Source: Rubrivivax sp. (lineage in GTDB: Bacteria > Pseudomonadota > Gammaproteobacteria > Burkholderiales > Burkholderiaceae_C). From it: a stretch of 33,163 bases of DNA. Both the position numbers and the translations under genes were made by a program. The stretch covers positions 1-33,163 of the forward strand of contig JALHPF010000046.1 of the NCBI GenBank assembly GCA_022842595.1. The letters are read 5' to 3'. Below, piece by piece: positions 16,276 through 24,323 of the stretch (position 1 is the first letter of the stretch; each line of letters opens with the position of its first letter). Below the pieces are notes generated by a model. That model saw only the letters and a list, made by a program, of their open reading frames with translations, ran no database searches and was not told the DNA's origin.

Positions 16276-16544
16276 TCGTCGGTCTCCGGCAGTAGAAAGT
16301 ATGTGCCAGCGTCGTAGTTCTCGACCCACCAGCCGCGTGCGGCCAGCCAAGCCTCAAAGCCAGTGTGGATCGGGCCGTTGTATCCATCGCAGCCATTGGC
16401 AAGGTCGCTGAACATGGGCTCGCCATCGGGCATCACGTTGGGCGTGTCCTGGCCAGTCCAGATGCCGGCCCTGTAGACCGCGTCGAATTCGCGTAGCGGG
16501 CTTGCCCACATACCGGGGCAAAGGCGCTGCAGCTCAGTCAGCAT
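16272..16544 (-). CDS. unknown small protein of the island operon
   Basis: A 90-residue protein starting at ATG 16544, which overlaps the end of the upstream gene by 11 bases. It ends with an ATGA overlap into the CHC2 gene. It is acidic and aromatic-rich (MWASPLREFDAVYRAGIW, FEAWLAARGWWVENYDAGTY). I recognise no motif. The tight overlaps make it a real member of the replication operon. Confidence 0.65.
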   Translation of the reverse strand: MLTELQRLCPGMWASPLREFDAVYRAGIWTGQDTPNVMPDGEPMFSDLANGCDGYNGPIHTGFEAWLAARGWWVENYDAGTYFLLPETDE

Positions 16545-16812
16545 TTGGTCGGTCGTCCGTGCTAACTCCTACCAGCGCCAGCCAGGCATCGACATCGCGG
16601 TAGGAGAGCGGGTTCGTCAGGTTCCAGCGCATGGCCGGCCACGAGCCGCCGGCCATGCGACGCAGGGCGATCCGGGTAGGCGCGGTCCAATCAGAATTGG
16701 GCGCTTGTACTTGCCCAGTGCCGACAGCTCCCTCAAGCTGGTGGGCATCGTCACTTTCTTGGGGTGTATCAAATAGCAGCGCCGCGTTACCAACGCGATG
16801 TAGCGTGTTCAT
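16534..16812 (-). CDS. unknown small protein of the island operon
   Basis: A 92-residue protein starting at ATG 16812, 3 bases after the AlpA-like stop, with a GGGAG-type ribosome site about 10 bases before. Its end overlaps the next gene. The second half (APTRIALRRMAGGSWPAMRW, LSYRDVDAWLALVGV) could form a small helical DNA-binding fold, but that is weak. Function unknown. Confidence 0.6.
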   Translation of the reverse strand: MNTLHRVGNAALLFDTPQESDDAHQLEGAVGTGQVQAPNSDWTAPTRIALRRMAGGSWPAMRWNLTNPLSYRDVDAWLALVGVSTDDRPNAD

Positions 16813-16815
16813 GGC

Positions 16816-17136
16816 TCACGCTCCCTTCCGCGCGGCATTGCGTTTGGCCCGCGCGGCATTCGAAGCACGGTGCGCCTTGCCCAGTACCGCTTTCTCGGCC
16901 TCTGGGCTAGGCTGTGCAAAGTTCAGCAACCAGTGGCGGACATCTGCCAAGCGCCAACGGTTGCACCGCGGCGCGCGGATCACGGGTTGCGGCGCCAGGC
17001 CCTGACGAACGAGGTCGTGGAAGTAGCTGATGCTGATCGAGGCAGCAGCCGCAGCGCCGTTACCGGTGATGAGCGCCACATTGGACAGCGCCGCGGGCGC
17101 AGTGCTTTCAGTGGAGTGAAGGTTGGATGCGGTCAT
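16816..17136 (-). CDS. AlpA-like / excisionase-type DNA-binding protein
   Basis: A 106-residue protein. ATG 17136 is preferred over 17148 because GGAG lies 6 bases before it, and because 17148 falls inside a palindrome that is more likely leader DNA. The middle (SISYFHDLVRQGLAPQPVIR, APRCNRWRLADVRHWL) has the winged-helix pattern of AlpA/Xis-type proteins. The C-terminus is very basic (RASNAARAKRNAARKGA). In P4-like elements such proteins switch on integrase or act as directionality factors. It is the first gene of the operon that runs to the DUF3987 gene. Confidence 0.75.
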   Translation of the reverse strand: MTASNLHSTESTAPAALSNVALITGNGAAAAASISISYFHDLVRQGLAPQPVIRAPRCNRWRLADVRHWLLNFAQPSPEAEKAVLGKAHRASNAARAKRNAARKGA

Positions 17137-17137
17137 G

Positions 17138-17173
17138 TGAAGCTCCATGTGGGTGATCCCACGCGAAGCTTCA
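17138..17173. promoter_or_regulatory. palindrome upstream of the AlpA-like gene (probable operator)
   Basis: Plus strand: TGAAGCT at 17138-17144, GTGGG-TGAT-CCCAC at 17149-17162, then AGCTTCA at 17167-17173. The outer and inner arms are both perfectly complementary. The palindrome ends just before the preferred start codon, so a protein bound here, or an RNA hairpin, would control the replication operon. Autoregulation by the AlpA-like protein is one possibility. Confidence 0.5.
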
Positions 17174-17279
17174 AAGACGATTTCTAGAAATCAACCGGAA
17201 GCGAGCGGCAAGTCGAAAAATTTTGCCGAGGTCACGGCAGAACCGGTTTGCAGATGCCCGAACGTTTCGGTTGGGGCCC

Positions 17280-18583
17280 CTAAGCCGCCCTGAAAGGAAG
17301 TACCTGAGCGCCATCGCGAAGCCGGTCCAGGTAGTCGGCCCACTTCGCCATCATGTCTCGCCGCTGGTCCAGGAACTGGGTCCGGTTGTAGGCGCGGCCC
17401 AGCGAATCAGCCACGGCATGTGCCAGCTGAGCCTCGATCACTTCCGGGGCAATTTGCAGACGTTCGGCGATCATGGTGCGCGCCATGGCCCGGAAGCCGT
17501 GGGCCGTCATGTCCTCGTTGGCGTACCCCATCCGGCGCAGGGCACCTCGCACCGTGTTCTCGCTCATGCAACGCTCACCCTTCAGCAGCGAGGGAAACAC
17601 GTAGCGCCGGCTCTCGCCGCCAGTCAGGGGGTGCAGCTCGCGCAGGATCTCTCAGCCTGCGTTGCTAGCGGCACCATGTGCGGTGGGCCGTCCAGCTTGT
17701 CGCCCTTCTTCCGTTTCATCACTTCGGCGGGCACGGTCAGCGTCGCGCCGTCGAGGTCGACCCAAGTCCACTCCATGTGCCGCAGCTCGCCCGGCCGCAG
17801 CAACAGCAGGGCCGACAGCTTCAGAGCCGCACGCGTCACGGGGTAGCCTTCGTAGGCCATCACATTGCGCAGCAGTTTCCCAGCCTCGGTCGGGTCGACG
17901 ATGGCGGCATGGTGCCGGCTCTGCACCGGCTTCAACGCGTCGCGCAGGCCCGCCGCCGGGTTGCGCTGGCATGCGCCGATGGCCACGCCGTACCGGAACA
18001 CCTGGCCGCAGGCATCCTTGATGCGGTGCGCGGTTTCGATCGCGCCGCGGGCTTCCACCCGCCGCAGGCACTGCAGAAGCTCCGGCGCCTCGATCTCGCC
18101 GATGGGTCGCCGGCCGATCCACGGGAAGGCGTCCTGCTCCAGGCGGATGCGCGTGCGCTCGAAATGGCCGGCGCTCACCTTGGATTCGTGCACCGTCGCC
18201 AGCCAGTCGCGCGCCACGTACTCGAACGTTCCGGGCCCGAGCATGCCGGCATCGGCCAGCGCCGCCGCAAGCCGCTGCTCGGCGCGGTCGGCCTTCTCTG
18301 TCTTCCGGGCCTGGCTCGGATCGCCGCCGGCCGCGATCAGCTTGCGCGCCGCGTCCCGCTTGTCCCGGGCGTCGCGAAGGCCGGTCTCCGGGTAGGTGCC
18401 CAGGCTCAGCATGCCTTCGCGTGAATCCAACCAGTACCGCAGCCGCCACCAGCCGGCGCCAGTCGGGCGGGCGTCGAGCACCAGGCCGGCGCCGTCGCTC
18501 AGCTTGCGCGCCTTCCCAGACTCGGCGGCGGCTTTCAGCGCGGCCTTGATTGCCTTGTCGGTCAGCAGGTCGGTAGCAGGCAT
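17280..18583 (-). pseudogene. int: P4-type tyrosine integrase, split by a single-base frameshift
   Basis: Start ATG 18583. The first 319 codons hold the DUF4102-like N-terminal arm-binding domain (GWWRLRYWLDSREGMLSLG), the SAM-like core and the first catalytic arginine in LLLLRPGELRHMEW. The frame then ends wrongly at 17624. A second frame (from about 17650) holds ILRELHPLTGG, SENTVRGALRRMGY, the H-x-x-R box AHGFRAMART, the second histidine LAHAVADS and the tyrosine AYNRTQF. One base is missing where GCT GAG GAG ATC would be expected but GCTGAGAGATC is read (near 17648-17653). Restored, the protein has 434 residues, a normal length for this family. As it stands the nucleophile is separated from the rest. 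It lies 196 bases from the ssrA 3' end, with its 5' end towards ssrA. Confidence 0.85.
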
Positions 18584-18585
18584 TT

Positions 18586-18677
18586 CGGGTAACTCCCCCC
18601 GGGTTGACCGGGTAACTTTGGCCCGCTTAGGGCCGGTTGGGATCAGTTACCCGGTATGTAACCCGGCCAGTTACCGG
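18586..18677. promoter_or_regulatory. five copies of a CCGGGTAACT-type site before the integrase
   Basis: CGGGTAACT lies at 18586-18594 and CCGGGTAACT at 18608-18617. The reverse orientation is at 18645-18654 (AGTTACCCGG), 18658-18666 (GTAACCCGG) and 18669-18677 (AGTTACCGG). All fall between the integrase start codon and the ssrA terminator. They are probably arm-type sites for integrase or AlpA/Xis, or operators of the integrase promoter. The first copy overlaps the ribosome-binding region of the integrase. Confidence 0.65.
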
Positions 18678-18711
18678 TGCAAGCGGTCCTTCCTGGCCCT
18701 GTCCGGACATG

Positions 18712-18753
18712 AAAAAACCCCTAAGCCTTTGATTTGCTTAGGGGTTTCGTCGT
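18712..18753 (-). terminator. rho-independent terminator of ssrA
   Basis: AAACCCCTAAGC (18715-18726) pairs perfectly with GCTTAGGGGTTT (18736-18747) over 12 bp with a 9-base loop. On the minus strand it is followed by a run of six T. It begins about 30 bases after the tmRNA CCA end. Since the island joins at the ssrA 3' end, this terminator may be supplied by the element. Confidence 0.85.
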
Positions 18754-18778
18754 TTCTGGCCCCTGGCGGAGCCTTGTC

Positions 18779-19153
18779 TGGTGGAACCGGGGGGAATCGA
18801 ACCCCCGTCCGCAAGCCATTGCCGATTGGATCTACATGCGTAGCTGTCTGATTTGGATTTAAGGCCTCAAGTCGCGCAGCAGCACGCTACCTGAACCCCG
18901 AGTCATTTGGTTTTAAGCCCACCGCGAATGACACGCGGCAGGACGAGCCAATGTGAATGACCTCGCAGTCCTTCGGTTTTACCCGTCAGACCCAGCCCAT
19001 CGGCCAACTGTTGCGAGGCTCACCGGTTTTAAGCGGCGAGGGCGTACGTTTGATCGTTCGCAGTTACTTTGTTTCCAGATGGATTTACGAGCTGACTGGT
19101 GCTCGGCATGCCCCGGATCGACTCCGCACCCACGTCGAAGCCAGGTCGGTCCC
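18779..19153 (-). ncRNA. ssrA: tmRNA
   Basis: A 375-base one-piece tmRNA. The 5' GGGACCG (19153-19147) pairs with CGGTTCC next to the CCA end (18779), a 7-bp acceptor stem with one G-U. The T arm, GGGGGTTCGATTCCCCC, is intact. The tag frame at 19061-19029 reads GCG AAC GAT CAA ACG TAC GCC CTC GCC GCT TAA, giving ANDQTYALAA. With SmpB and EF-Tu it rescues stalled ribosomes and marks the product for proteolysis. Its promoter must lie within the 3' end of gph: TAAACT (19168-19163) is a -10 candidate and TTGCAA about 15 bases further upstream a weak -35. The 3' end is the integration target of the neighbouring island. Confidence 0.95.
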
Positions 19154-19165
19154 AGAACGAGTAGT

Positions 19166-19834
19166 TTAGGGCACTTCCAGCCTTTGCAAGAGTGCCAGCG
19201 GATTGGGCAGCACAAAGTCGGCGGGCCAGGTGTCGGGGTCGGCATCGTGGCCCAGATAGCCCCATGCCGCCGCCAGCGCCCCCATGCCGGCAGCCTTGCC
19301 GGCCTGCATGTCGCGCAGGTCGTCACCGACGTAGACACAGTACTCGGGCGCCAGGCCGAGGCGACGGGCAGCTTCCAGCAGGGGGGCGGGATGCGGCTTG
19401 GTGTGCGCAGTGCTGTCGCCACCCACCAGCACGGGCGTACGCGGCACCAGGCCCAGTGCGCGTGTCATCGGCTCGGCGAAACGCAAGGCCTTGTTGGTGA
19501 CGATGCCCCAGGCGAGCCCCTGCACTTCCAAGGCATCCAGCAAGGCATGGACTTCGTCGAAGAGCCGCGTCTTTTCCAGCAGACGAAGTTCGTAGCGCGC
19601 CAGGAACTCGTCACGCAGGCTGTCATAGCCGGGCTGGCCCGGCAACAGCCCGAAGGCCGTGCCGACCATGCCCCGGGCGCCGGAACCCACGGCCGGGCGC
19701 AGCGATGCAAGTGGCAAGGCAGGCCGGCCCCGCGCATGCAACATGTCGTTGGTGGCATCGGCCAGGCCAGGGGCACTGTCAGCCAGGGTGCCGTCCAGGT
19801 CGAACAGCACGGCGCGGGCACGAGGGCGATGCAT
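19166..19834 (-). CDS. gph: phosphoglycolate phosphatase-like HAD hydrolase
   Basis: A 222-residue protein. The start ATG 19834 shares one base with the ubiG stop (TGATG). HAD motifs are complete: motif I DLDGTLADS near 13-21, motif II threonine in GIVTNKALR, motif III lysine in TKPHPAP and motif IV VGDDLRDMQAGKAAGMG. The cap is of the C1 alpha-helical type. Such enzymes remove phosphate from 2-phosphoglycolate arising from DNA repair; in betaproteobacteria the gene next to ubiG may also clear an N-acetylmuramate phosphate (the MupP branch), so the substrate is not certain. Its last codons overlap the probable ssrA promoter. Confidence 0.88.
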   Translation of the reverse strand: MHRPRARAVLFDLDGTLADSAPGLADATNDMLHARGRPALPLASLRPAVGSGARGMVGTAFGLLPGQPGYDSLRDEFLARYELRLLEKTRLFDEVHALLDALEVQGLAWGIVTNKALRFAEPMTRALGLVPRTPVLVGGDSTAHTKPHPAPLLEAARRLGLAPEYCVYVGDDLRDMQAGKAAGMGALAAAWGYLGHDADPDTWPADFVLPNPLALLQRLEVP

Positions 19835-20535
19835 CAACCCGGCTTGCGGCAGGCAATCAGGTAATTGACGCTGGTGTCCTGTGACAGCCAGTAGCGACGC
19901 GTCAGGGGGTTGTACTGCATGCCTCGGCTGCCCTGCAGGGCCAGCCCGCTGTCGCGTGCCCAGCGAGCCAGTTCGCTCGGCCGGATGAACTTGGCATATT
20001 CATGGGTGCCCCTGGGCAGCAGGTTCAGCACGTATTCGGCACCCACGATGGCAAAGAGGAAGGCCTTCGGGTTCCGGTTCAGGGTCGAGAAAAACACCCA
20101 CCCGCCGGGCTTCGCCAGCTGGCTGCAGGCACGCACCACGGCCGACGGATCGGGCACGTGCTCGAGCATTTCCATGCAGGTGACGACATCAAAGTGGCCT
20201 GGCAACTCGGCCGCCAGCGCTTCGGTGGCGATCTCACGGTACTTCAGGTTGCCAACACCGGCCTCCAGCGCATGCAGCCGTGCCACCCCAAGTGGCTTGG
20301 CCGCCAGGTCGATGCCCGTGACATGGGTGGCTCGGCGGGCCATGGCCTCGGCGAGGATGCCGCCACCACAACCCACGTCCAGCACGGTCTTGCCGCGCAA
20401 GCCGGCCAGTTCATCGATCCATTCCAGGCGCAGCGGGTTGATCTGATGGAGCGGACGGAATTCACTCTCGGGGTCCCACCAGCGGTGGGCGAGGTCACTG
20501 AACTTGGCCAGTTCCTGGGCATCGGCATTTTGCAT
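19834..20535 (-). CDS. ubiG: ubiquinone biosynthesis O-methyltransferase
   Basis: A 233-residue SAM-dependent methyltransferase. The N-terminus (FSDLAHRWWDPESEFRPLHQ) is the usual UbiG opening. The SAM site VLDVGCGGGILAEAMA lies at about 50-65, then TGIDLAAKPLGVA and FDVVTCMEMLEHVPDP. The C-terminal FIRPSELARWARDSGL and YNPLTRRYWLS are also typical. It carries out the two O-methylation steps of ubiquinone synthesis. It is coupled to gph by a one-base stop/start overlap and lies 122 bases after ompA, separated by a terminator. Confidence 0.95.
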   Translation of the reverse strand: MQNADAQELAKFSDLAHRWWDPESEFRPLHQINPLRLEWIDELAGLRGKTVLDVGCGGGILAEAMARRATHVTGIDLAAKPLGVARLHALEAGVGNLKYREIATEALAAELPGHFDVVTCMEMLEHVPDPSAVVRACSQLAKPGGWVFFSTLNRNPKAFLFAIVGAEYVLNLLPRGTHEYAKFIRPSELARWARDSGLALQGSRGMQYNPLTRRYWLSQDTSVNYLIACRKPG

Positions 20536-20600
20536 GGGTGCATCCTAACCAAAGCCGGGTGGCTAGCCGGGCCGAGGGAAAAGCCCGGTCCGATACGGAC

Positions 20601-20627
20601 AAAAAAAACCCCGCCGAGGCGGGGTTG
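20601..20627 (-). terminator. rho-independent terminator after ompA
   Basis: AACCCCGCC (20607-20615) pairs with GGCGGGGTT (20618-20626). On the minus strand this gives a GC-rich hairpin followed by eight T (20608-20601), about 30 bases after the ompA stop. It separates ompA from ubiG. Confidence 0.9.
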
Positions 20628-20657
20628 TTGCGGCAGCAGCCCGAAGGCTGCGCTGCA

Positions 20658-21356
20658 TCACTTCTTGGTACGCGTACCCACGACTTCGACTTCCACGCGG
20701 CGGTTCTTCGCACGGCCTTCCGAGGTCTTGTTGTCGGCGACCGGCGAGCTCTCGCCCTTGCCTTCGGTGTAGACGCGGTTCTTCTCGACGCCCTTGGACA
20801 CCAAAAAGTTCTTCACTGCCTCGGCACGGGCCACGGACAACTTGTTGTTGTACGCATCGCTGCCCACCGAGTCGGTGTGACCGACGGCGATGATCACTTC
20901 AAGGTTCACGCCCTGGGTCTTGTCGACCAGGTCGGCCAGCTTGGCTTGTGCGTCCGGCTTGAGCACGGCCTTGTCGAAGTCGAAGAATGCATCAGCCGCG
21001 AAGGTGACCTTCTCGCTGACAGGTGCCGCAGGGGCAACCGGTGCCACAGGCGCCGGGGCCGGTGCCACAGGAGCCGGCGCTGCCTTGGGCGGCGCGACTG
21101 GCGGCGGGGCCGGCGGGGCCGGCGGCGGCGGCGGCTTCAGCGCGCCATCGCATTCCGCGGCTGCGGTCGCCGGCGTCCAGTTGGAATCGCGCCAGCAGAG
21201 TTCGTTGGTGCCGTTCTTCCAAACGGTGCCGTCGGTAGCGCGCCAGTTGTCGATCGTCTTGGCGGCCATACCACCGTGGGCGGCAGCGAAAGACGCGACC
21301 GGAGCGGCAAGTGCGACGGATGCGAAAAGCACCGCCACCTTGTTCAGTTTCTTCAT
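20658..21356 (-). CDS. ompA: OmpA-family peptidoglycan-binding outer membrane protein
   Basis: A 232-residue protein. The start is ATG 21356 with AGGAGA 5 bases upstream. A signal peptide (MKKLNKVAVLFASVALAAPV, cleavage after SFAAA) is followed by a short Cys-containing region (TNELCWRDSNW...AAECDG). A proline/alanine linker follows (about 85-125), then the OmpA/MotB domain (FFDFDKAVLKPDAQAKL, GHTDSVGSDAYNNKLSVARA, NRRVEVEV). There is no eight-strand beta-barrel, so it differs from enteric OmpA and resembles the short OmpA proteins of Burkholderiales. It links the outer membrane to peptidoglycan. It diverges from gyrA across about 290 bases that hold both promoters. Confidence 0.88.
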   Translation of the reverse strand: MKKLNKVAVLFASVALAAPVASFAAAHGGMAAKTIDNWRATDGTVWKNGTNELCWRDSNWTPATAAAECDGALKPPPPPAPPAPPPVAPPKAAPAPVAPAPAPVAPVAPAAPVSEKVTFAADAFFDFDKAVLKPDAQAKLADLVDKTQGVNLEVIIAVGHTDSVGSDAYNNKLSVARAEAVKNFLVSKGVEKNRVYTEGKGESSPVADNKTSEGRAKNRRVEVEVVGTRTKK

Positions 21357-21647
21357 TGATTCTCCTCTCAAGGAAAGCCGCACCGGGGTGCGAAACGTCC
21401 AAAGCAACAAGCCGAAATGCGAGTACTTAACCGGGTAAATGCCAACTAACAGAAGCACTTACCACCGACGAAGCATTGTGCCATAGGGCGCCGGTAGCCT
21501 CGCATTCTGGCCCCTGGTCTGCGACAGCCCCGTGGCCCTGTTGCGCCGCCGCGACAGGAAGCGACCCGTAGAATGAGGCGCTTCGGGGCCGTTTTTCGCC
21601 CCTCGCTCCGACTCTCTCGCGGGCTGCACACACGCCCGCCGCACCGC

Positions 21648-24323
21648 ATGAGCTCTTTCGCCAAGGAAACCGTTCCCATCAGCCTCGAAGAGGAGATGCG
21701 GCGTTCGTACCTCGACTACGCCATGAGCGTGATCGTCGGCCGTGCTTTGCCGGACGCCCGCGACGGCTTGAAGCCAGTGCACCGGCGCGTGCTGTTCGCG
21801 ATGCACGAGCTGTCGAACCACTGGAACCGGCCGTACAAGAAAAGCGCGCGCATCGTCGGCGACGTCATCGGCAAGTACCACCCGCATGGCGATACCGCGG
21901 TCTACGACACGATCGTGCGCATGGCGCAGGACTTCAGCCTGCGCCACATGCTCGTCGACGGCCAGGGCAACTTCGGCAGCGTCGACGGCGACAACGCCGC
22001 AGCGATGCGCTACACGGAAATCCGGCTGGCGAAGATCGCGCACGAGATGCTCGAGGATATCGACAAGGAAACCGTCGATTTCGCCCCCAACTACGATGGC
22101 AGCGAGCGTGAACCCACGGTGCTGCCGGCGCGGTTGCCGAACCTGCTGGTCAACGGCAGCACCGGTATCGCGGTCGGCATGGCCACCAACATTCCGCCGC
22201 ACAACCTGAACGAGATCGTTGACGCCTGCCTGCATCTGCTGCGCAACCCCGAAGCCAGCATCGACGAACTGATGGAGATCGTGCCTGCGCCCGACTTCCC
22301 CACGGCCGGCATCATCTACGGCTTGAACGGCGTGCGCGAAGGCTACCGCACGGGGCGCGGCAAGGTGGTGATGCGGGCGAAGGTTCACTTCGAGGACATC
22401 GACCGCGGCCAGCGCCAGTCCATCATCGTCGACGAATTGCCCTACCAGGTGAACAAGAAGACGCTCCAGGAGCGCATGGCTGAGCTGGTACACGAGAAGA
22501 AGCTGGAGGGCATCAGCCACATTCAGGACGAGAGCGACAAGTCCGGCATGCGGCTGGTCATCGAGCTCAAGCGCGGCGAAGTGCCCGAAGTGGTGCTGAA
22601 CAACCTGTACAAGCAGACCCAGCTGCAGGACACGTTCGGCATGAACATGGTGGCGCTCATCGACGGCCAGCCGAAGCTCTGCAACCTGAAGGACCTGGTC
22701 AGCATCTTCCTGGAGCACCGGCGCGAGGTCGTCACCCGGCGCACTGTCTATGAACTGAAGAAGGCCCGGGAACGTGGTCATGTGCTTGAAGGCCTGGCCG
22801 TGGCCCTGGCCAACATCGACGAGTTCATCGAGACCATCAAGACCTCGGCCACACCGCCCATCGCCAAGACGGCGCTGATGAGCAAGGCCTGGGACTCCTC
22901 GATGGTGCGCGAAATGCTCCTGCGCGCCGAGGACAGCACGGCCGGAGGCCGCGAGGCCTACCGCCCGGAAGGCCTGCCCGCCAGCTACGGCCTGCAAGCC
23001 GACGGCCTGTATCGCCTGTCGGACGACCAGGCCCAGGAAATCCTGCAGATGCGCCTGCAGCGCCTGACCGGCCTGGAACAGGACAAGATCATCGGCGAAT
23101 ATCGCGAGGTGATGGCGCAGATCGCCGACCTGCTGGACATCCTGGCCCGGCCCGAGCGCGTGACGGCCATCATCAGCGGCGAACTCACCGCCCTGCGCCA
23201 GGAATTCGGCCAGACCAAGCTCGGCGCACGCCGCAGCGTGATCGAACGCAATGCGCTCGAGCTGGGTACCGAAGACCTGATCACGCCTGCGGACATGGTG
23301 GTCACACTCAGCCACGGCGGCTACATCAAGAGCCAGCCGTTGGGTGAATACCGTGCGCAGAAGCGGGGTGGCCGCGGCAAGCAGGCCACGCAGACCAAGG
23401 AAGACGACTGGGTCGATCAGCTCTTCATCGCCAACACGCACGACTGGATCCTGTGCTTCAGCGATCGCGGCCGTGTCTATTGGCTGAAGGTCTGGGAGGT
23501 ACCGCAAGGCGGCCGTGCCAGCCGCGGCAAGCCCATCGTCAACATGTTCCCGTTGCAGCCTGGCGAGAAGATCACCGTGGTGCTGCCGCTCACCGGCGAA
23601 ACGCGCAGCTTCCCTGCCAGCCACTACATCTTCATGGCCACCGCCCTCGGCACTGTGAAGAAGACGGCGCTGGACGAGTTCAGCAACCCGCGCAAGGCCG
23701 GCATCATCGCCGTCGACCTCGATGATGGCGACTACCTCATCGGCGCCTCACTCACCGATGGCCAGCACGACGTGATGCTGTTCAGCGACGGCGGCAAGGC
23801 CGTGCGTTTCGACGAGGACGACGTGCGCCCGATGGGCCGCAATGCGCGCGGCGTGCGCGGCATGGCGCTGGAGACCGGCCAGCACGTCATCGCCATGCTC
23901 GTGGCCGAAGACGAAACGCAGAGCGTGCTGACAGCCACCGAAAACGGCTACGGCAAACGCACCGGCATCGTTGAATACACACGCCACGGCCGTGGCACCA
24001 AGGGCATGATCGCGATCCAGCAGAGTGAACGCAACGGCCGTGTCGTTGCCGCCACCCTGGTGCGCGCCAACGACGAGATCATGCTCATCACCGACCGCGG
24101 CGTTCTTGTTCGCACCCGTGTGGCCGAGATCCGTGAACTCGGACGTGCCACCCAAGGGGTGACCCTGATCGCCCTGGACGATGGCACCAAGCTGTCCGGA
24201 CTGCAGCGCATCGTCGAGAACGACGCTCAGGCCGACGACGTCGTGGCGGCCGACCCGGCCGCCGATACTTCATCCGAACCCCCACCCGACACCCCCGCCG
24301 AAGGCGGCCAGGAGACCTCTTGA
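21648..24323 (+). CDS. gyrA: DNA gyrase subunit A
   Basis: An 891-residue protein. The start ATG 21648 gives the family N-terminus MSSFAKETVPISLEEEMRRS; an upstream in-frame ATG only adds unrelated residues. The breakage-reunion domain holds the catalytic tyrosine in AMRYTEIRL. The quinolone region reads GKYHPHGDTAVYDTIVRMA, with Thr at the position of E. coli Ser83 and Asp at 87; threonine there is common outside enterics and is not evidence of resistance. The GyrA box is QKRGGRG. A six-bladed C-terminal wrapping domain follows. The acidic, proline-rich tail (SSEPPPDTPAEGG) ends one base into the next gene. Confidence 0.98.
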   Translation: MSSFAKETVPISLEEEMRRSYLDYAMSVIVGRALPDARDGLKPVHRRVLFAMHELSNHWNRPYKKSARIVGDVIGKYHPHGDTAVYDTIVRMAQDFSLRHMLVDGQGNFGSVDGDNAAAMRYTEIRLAKIAHEMLEDIDKETVDFAPNYDGSEREPTVLPARLPNLLVNGSTGIAVGMATNIPPHNLNEIVDACLHLLRNPEASIDELMEIVPAPDFPTAGIIYGLNGVREGYRTGRGKVVMRAKVHFEDIDRGQRQSIIVDELPYQVNKKTLQERMAELVHEKKLEGISHIQDESDKSGMRLVIELKRGEVPEVVLNNLYKQTQLQDTFGMNMVALIDGQPKLCNLKDLVSIFLEHRREVVTRRTVYELKKARERGHVLEGLAVALANIDEFIETIKTSATPPIAKTALMSKAWDSSMVREMLLRAEDSTAGGREAYRPEGLPASYGLQADGLYRLSDDQAQEILQMRLQRLTGLEQDKIIGEYREVMAQIADLLDILARPERVTAIISGELTALRQEFGQTKLGARRSVIERNALELGTEDLITPADMVVTLSHGGYIKSQPLGEYRAQKRGGRGKQATQTKEDDWVDQLFIANTHDWILCFSDRGRVYWLKVWEVPQGGRASRGKPIVNMFPLQPGEKITVVLPLTGETRSFPASHYIFMATALGTVKKTALDEFSNPRKAGIIAVDLDDGDYLIGASLTDGQHDVMLFSDGGKAVRFDEDDVRPMGRNARGVRGMALETGQHVIAMLVAEDETQSVLTATENGYGKRTGIVEYTRHGRGTKGMIAIQQSERNGRVVAATLVRANDEIMLITDRGVLVRTRVAEIRELGRATQGVTLIALDDGTKLSGLQRIVENDAQADDVVAADPAADTSSEPPPDTPAEGGQETS

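Noticed and set aside
21888..21920. Quinolone-resistance mutation in gyrA
   Set aside because: Thr at the Ser83 position is the normal residue in many non-enteric proteobacteria, and Asp87 is present.
21459..23624. Long minus-strand open frame across gyrA
   Set aside because: It is antisense to a clear gyrA. The sequence is a low-complexity shadow with no start context.
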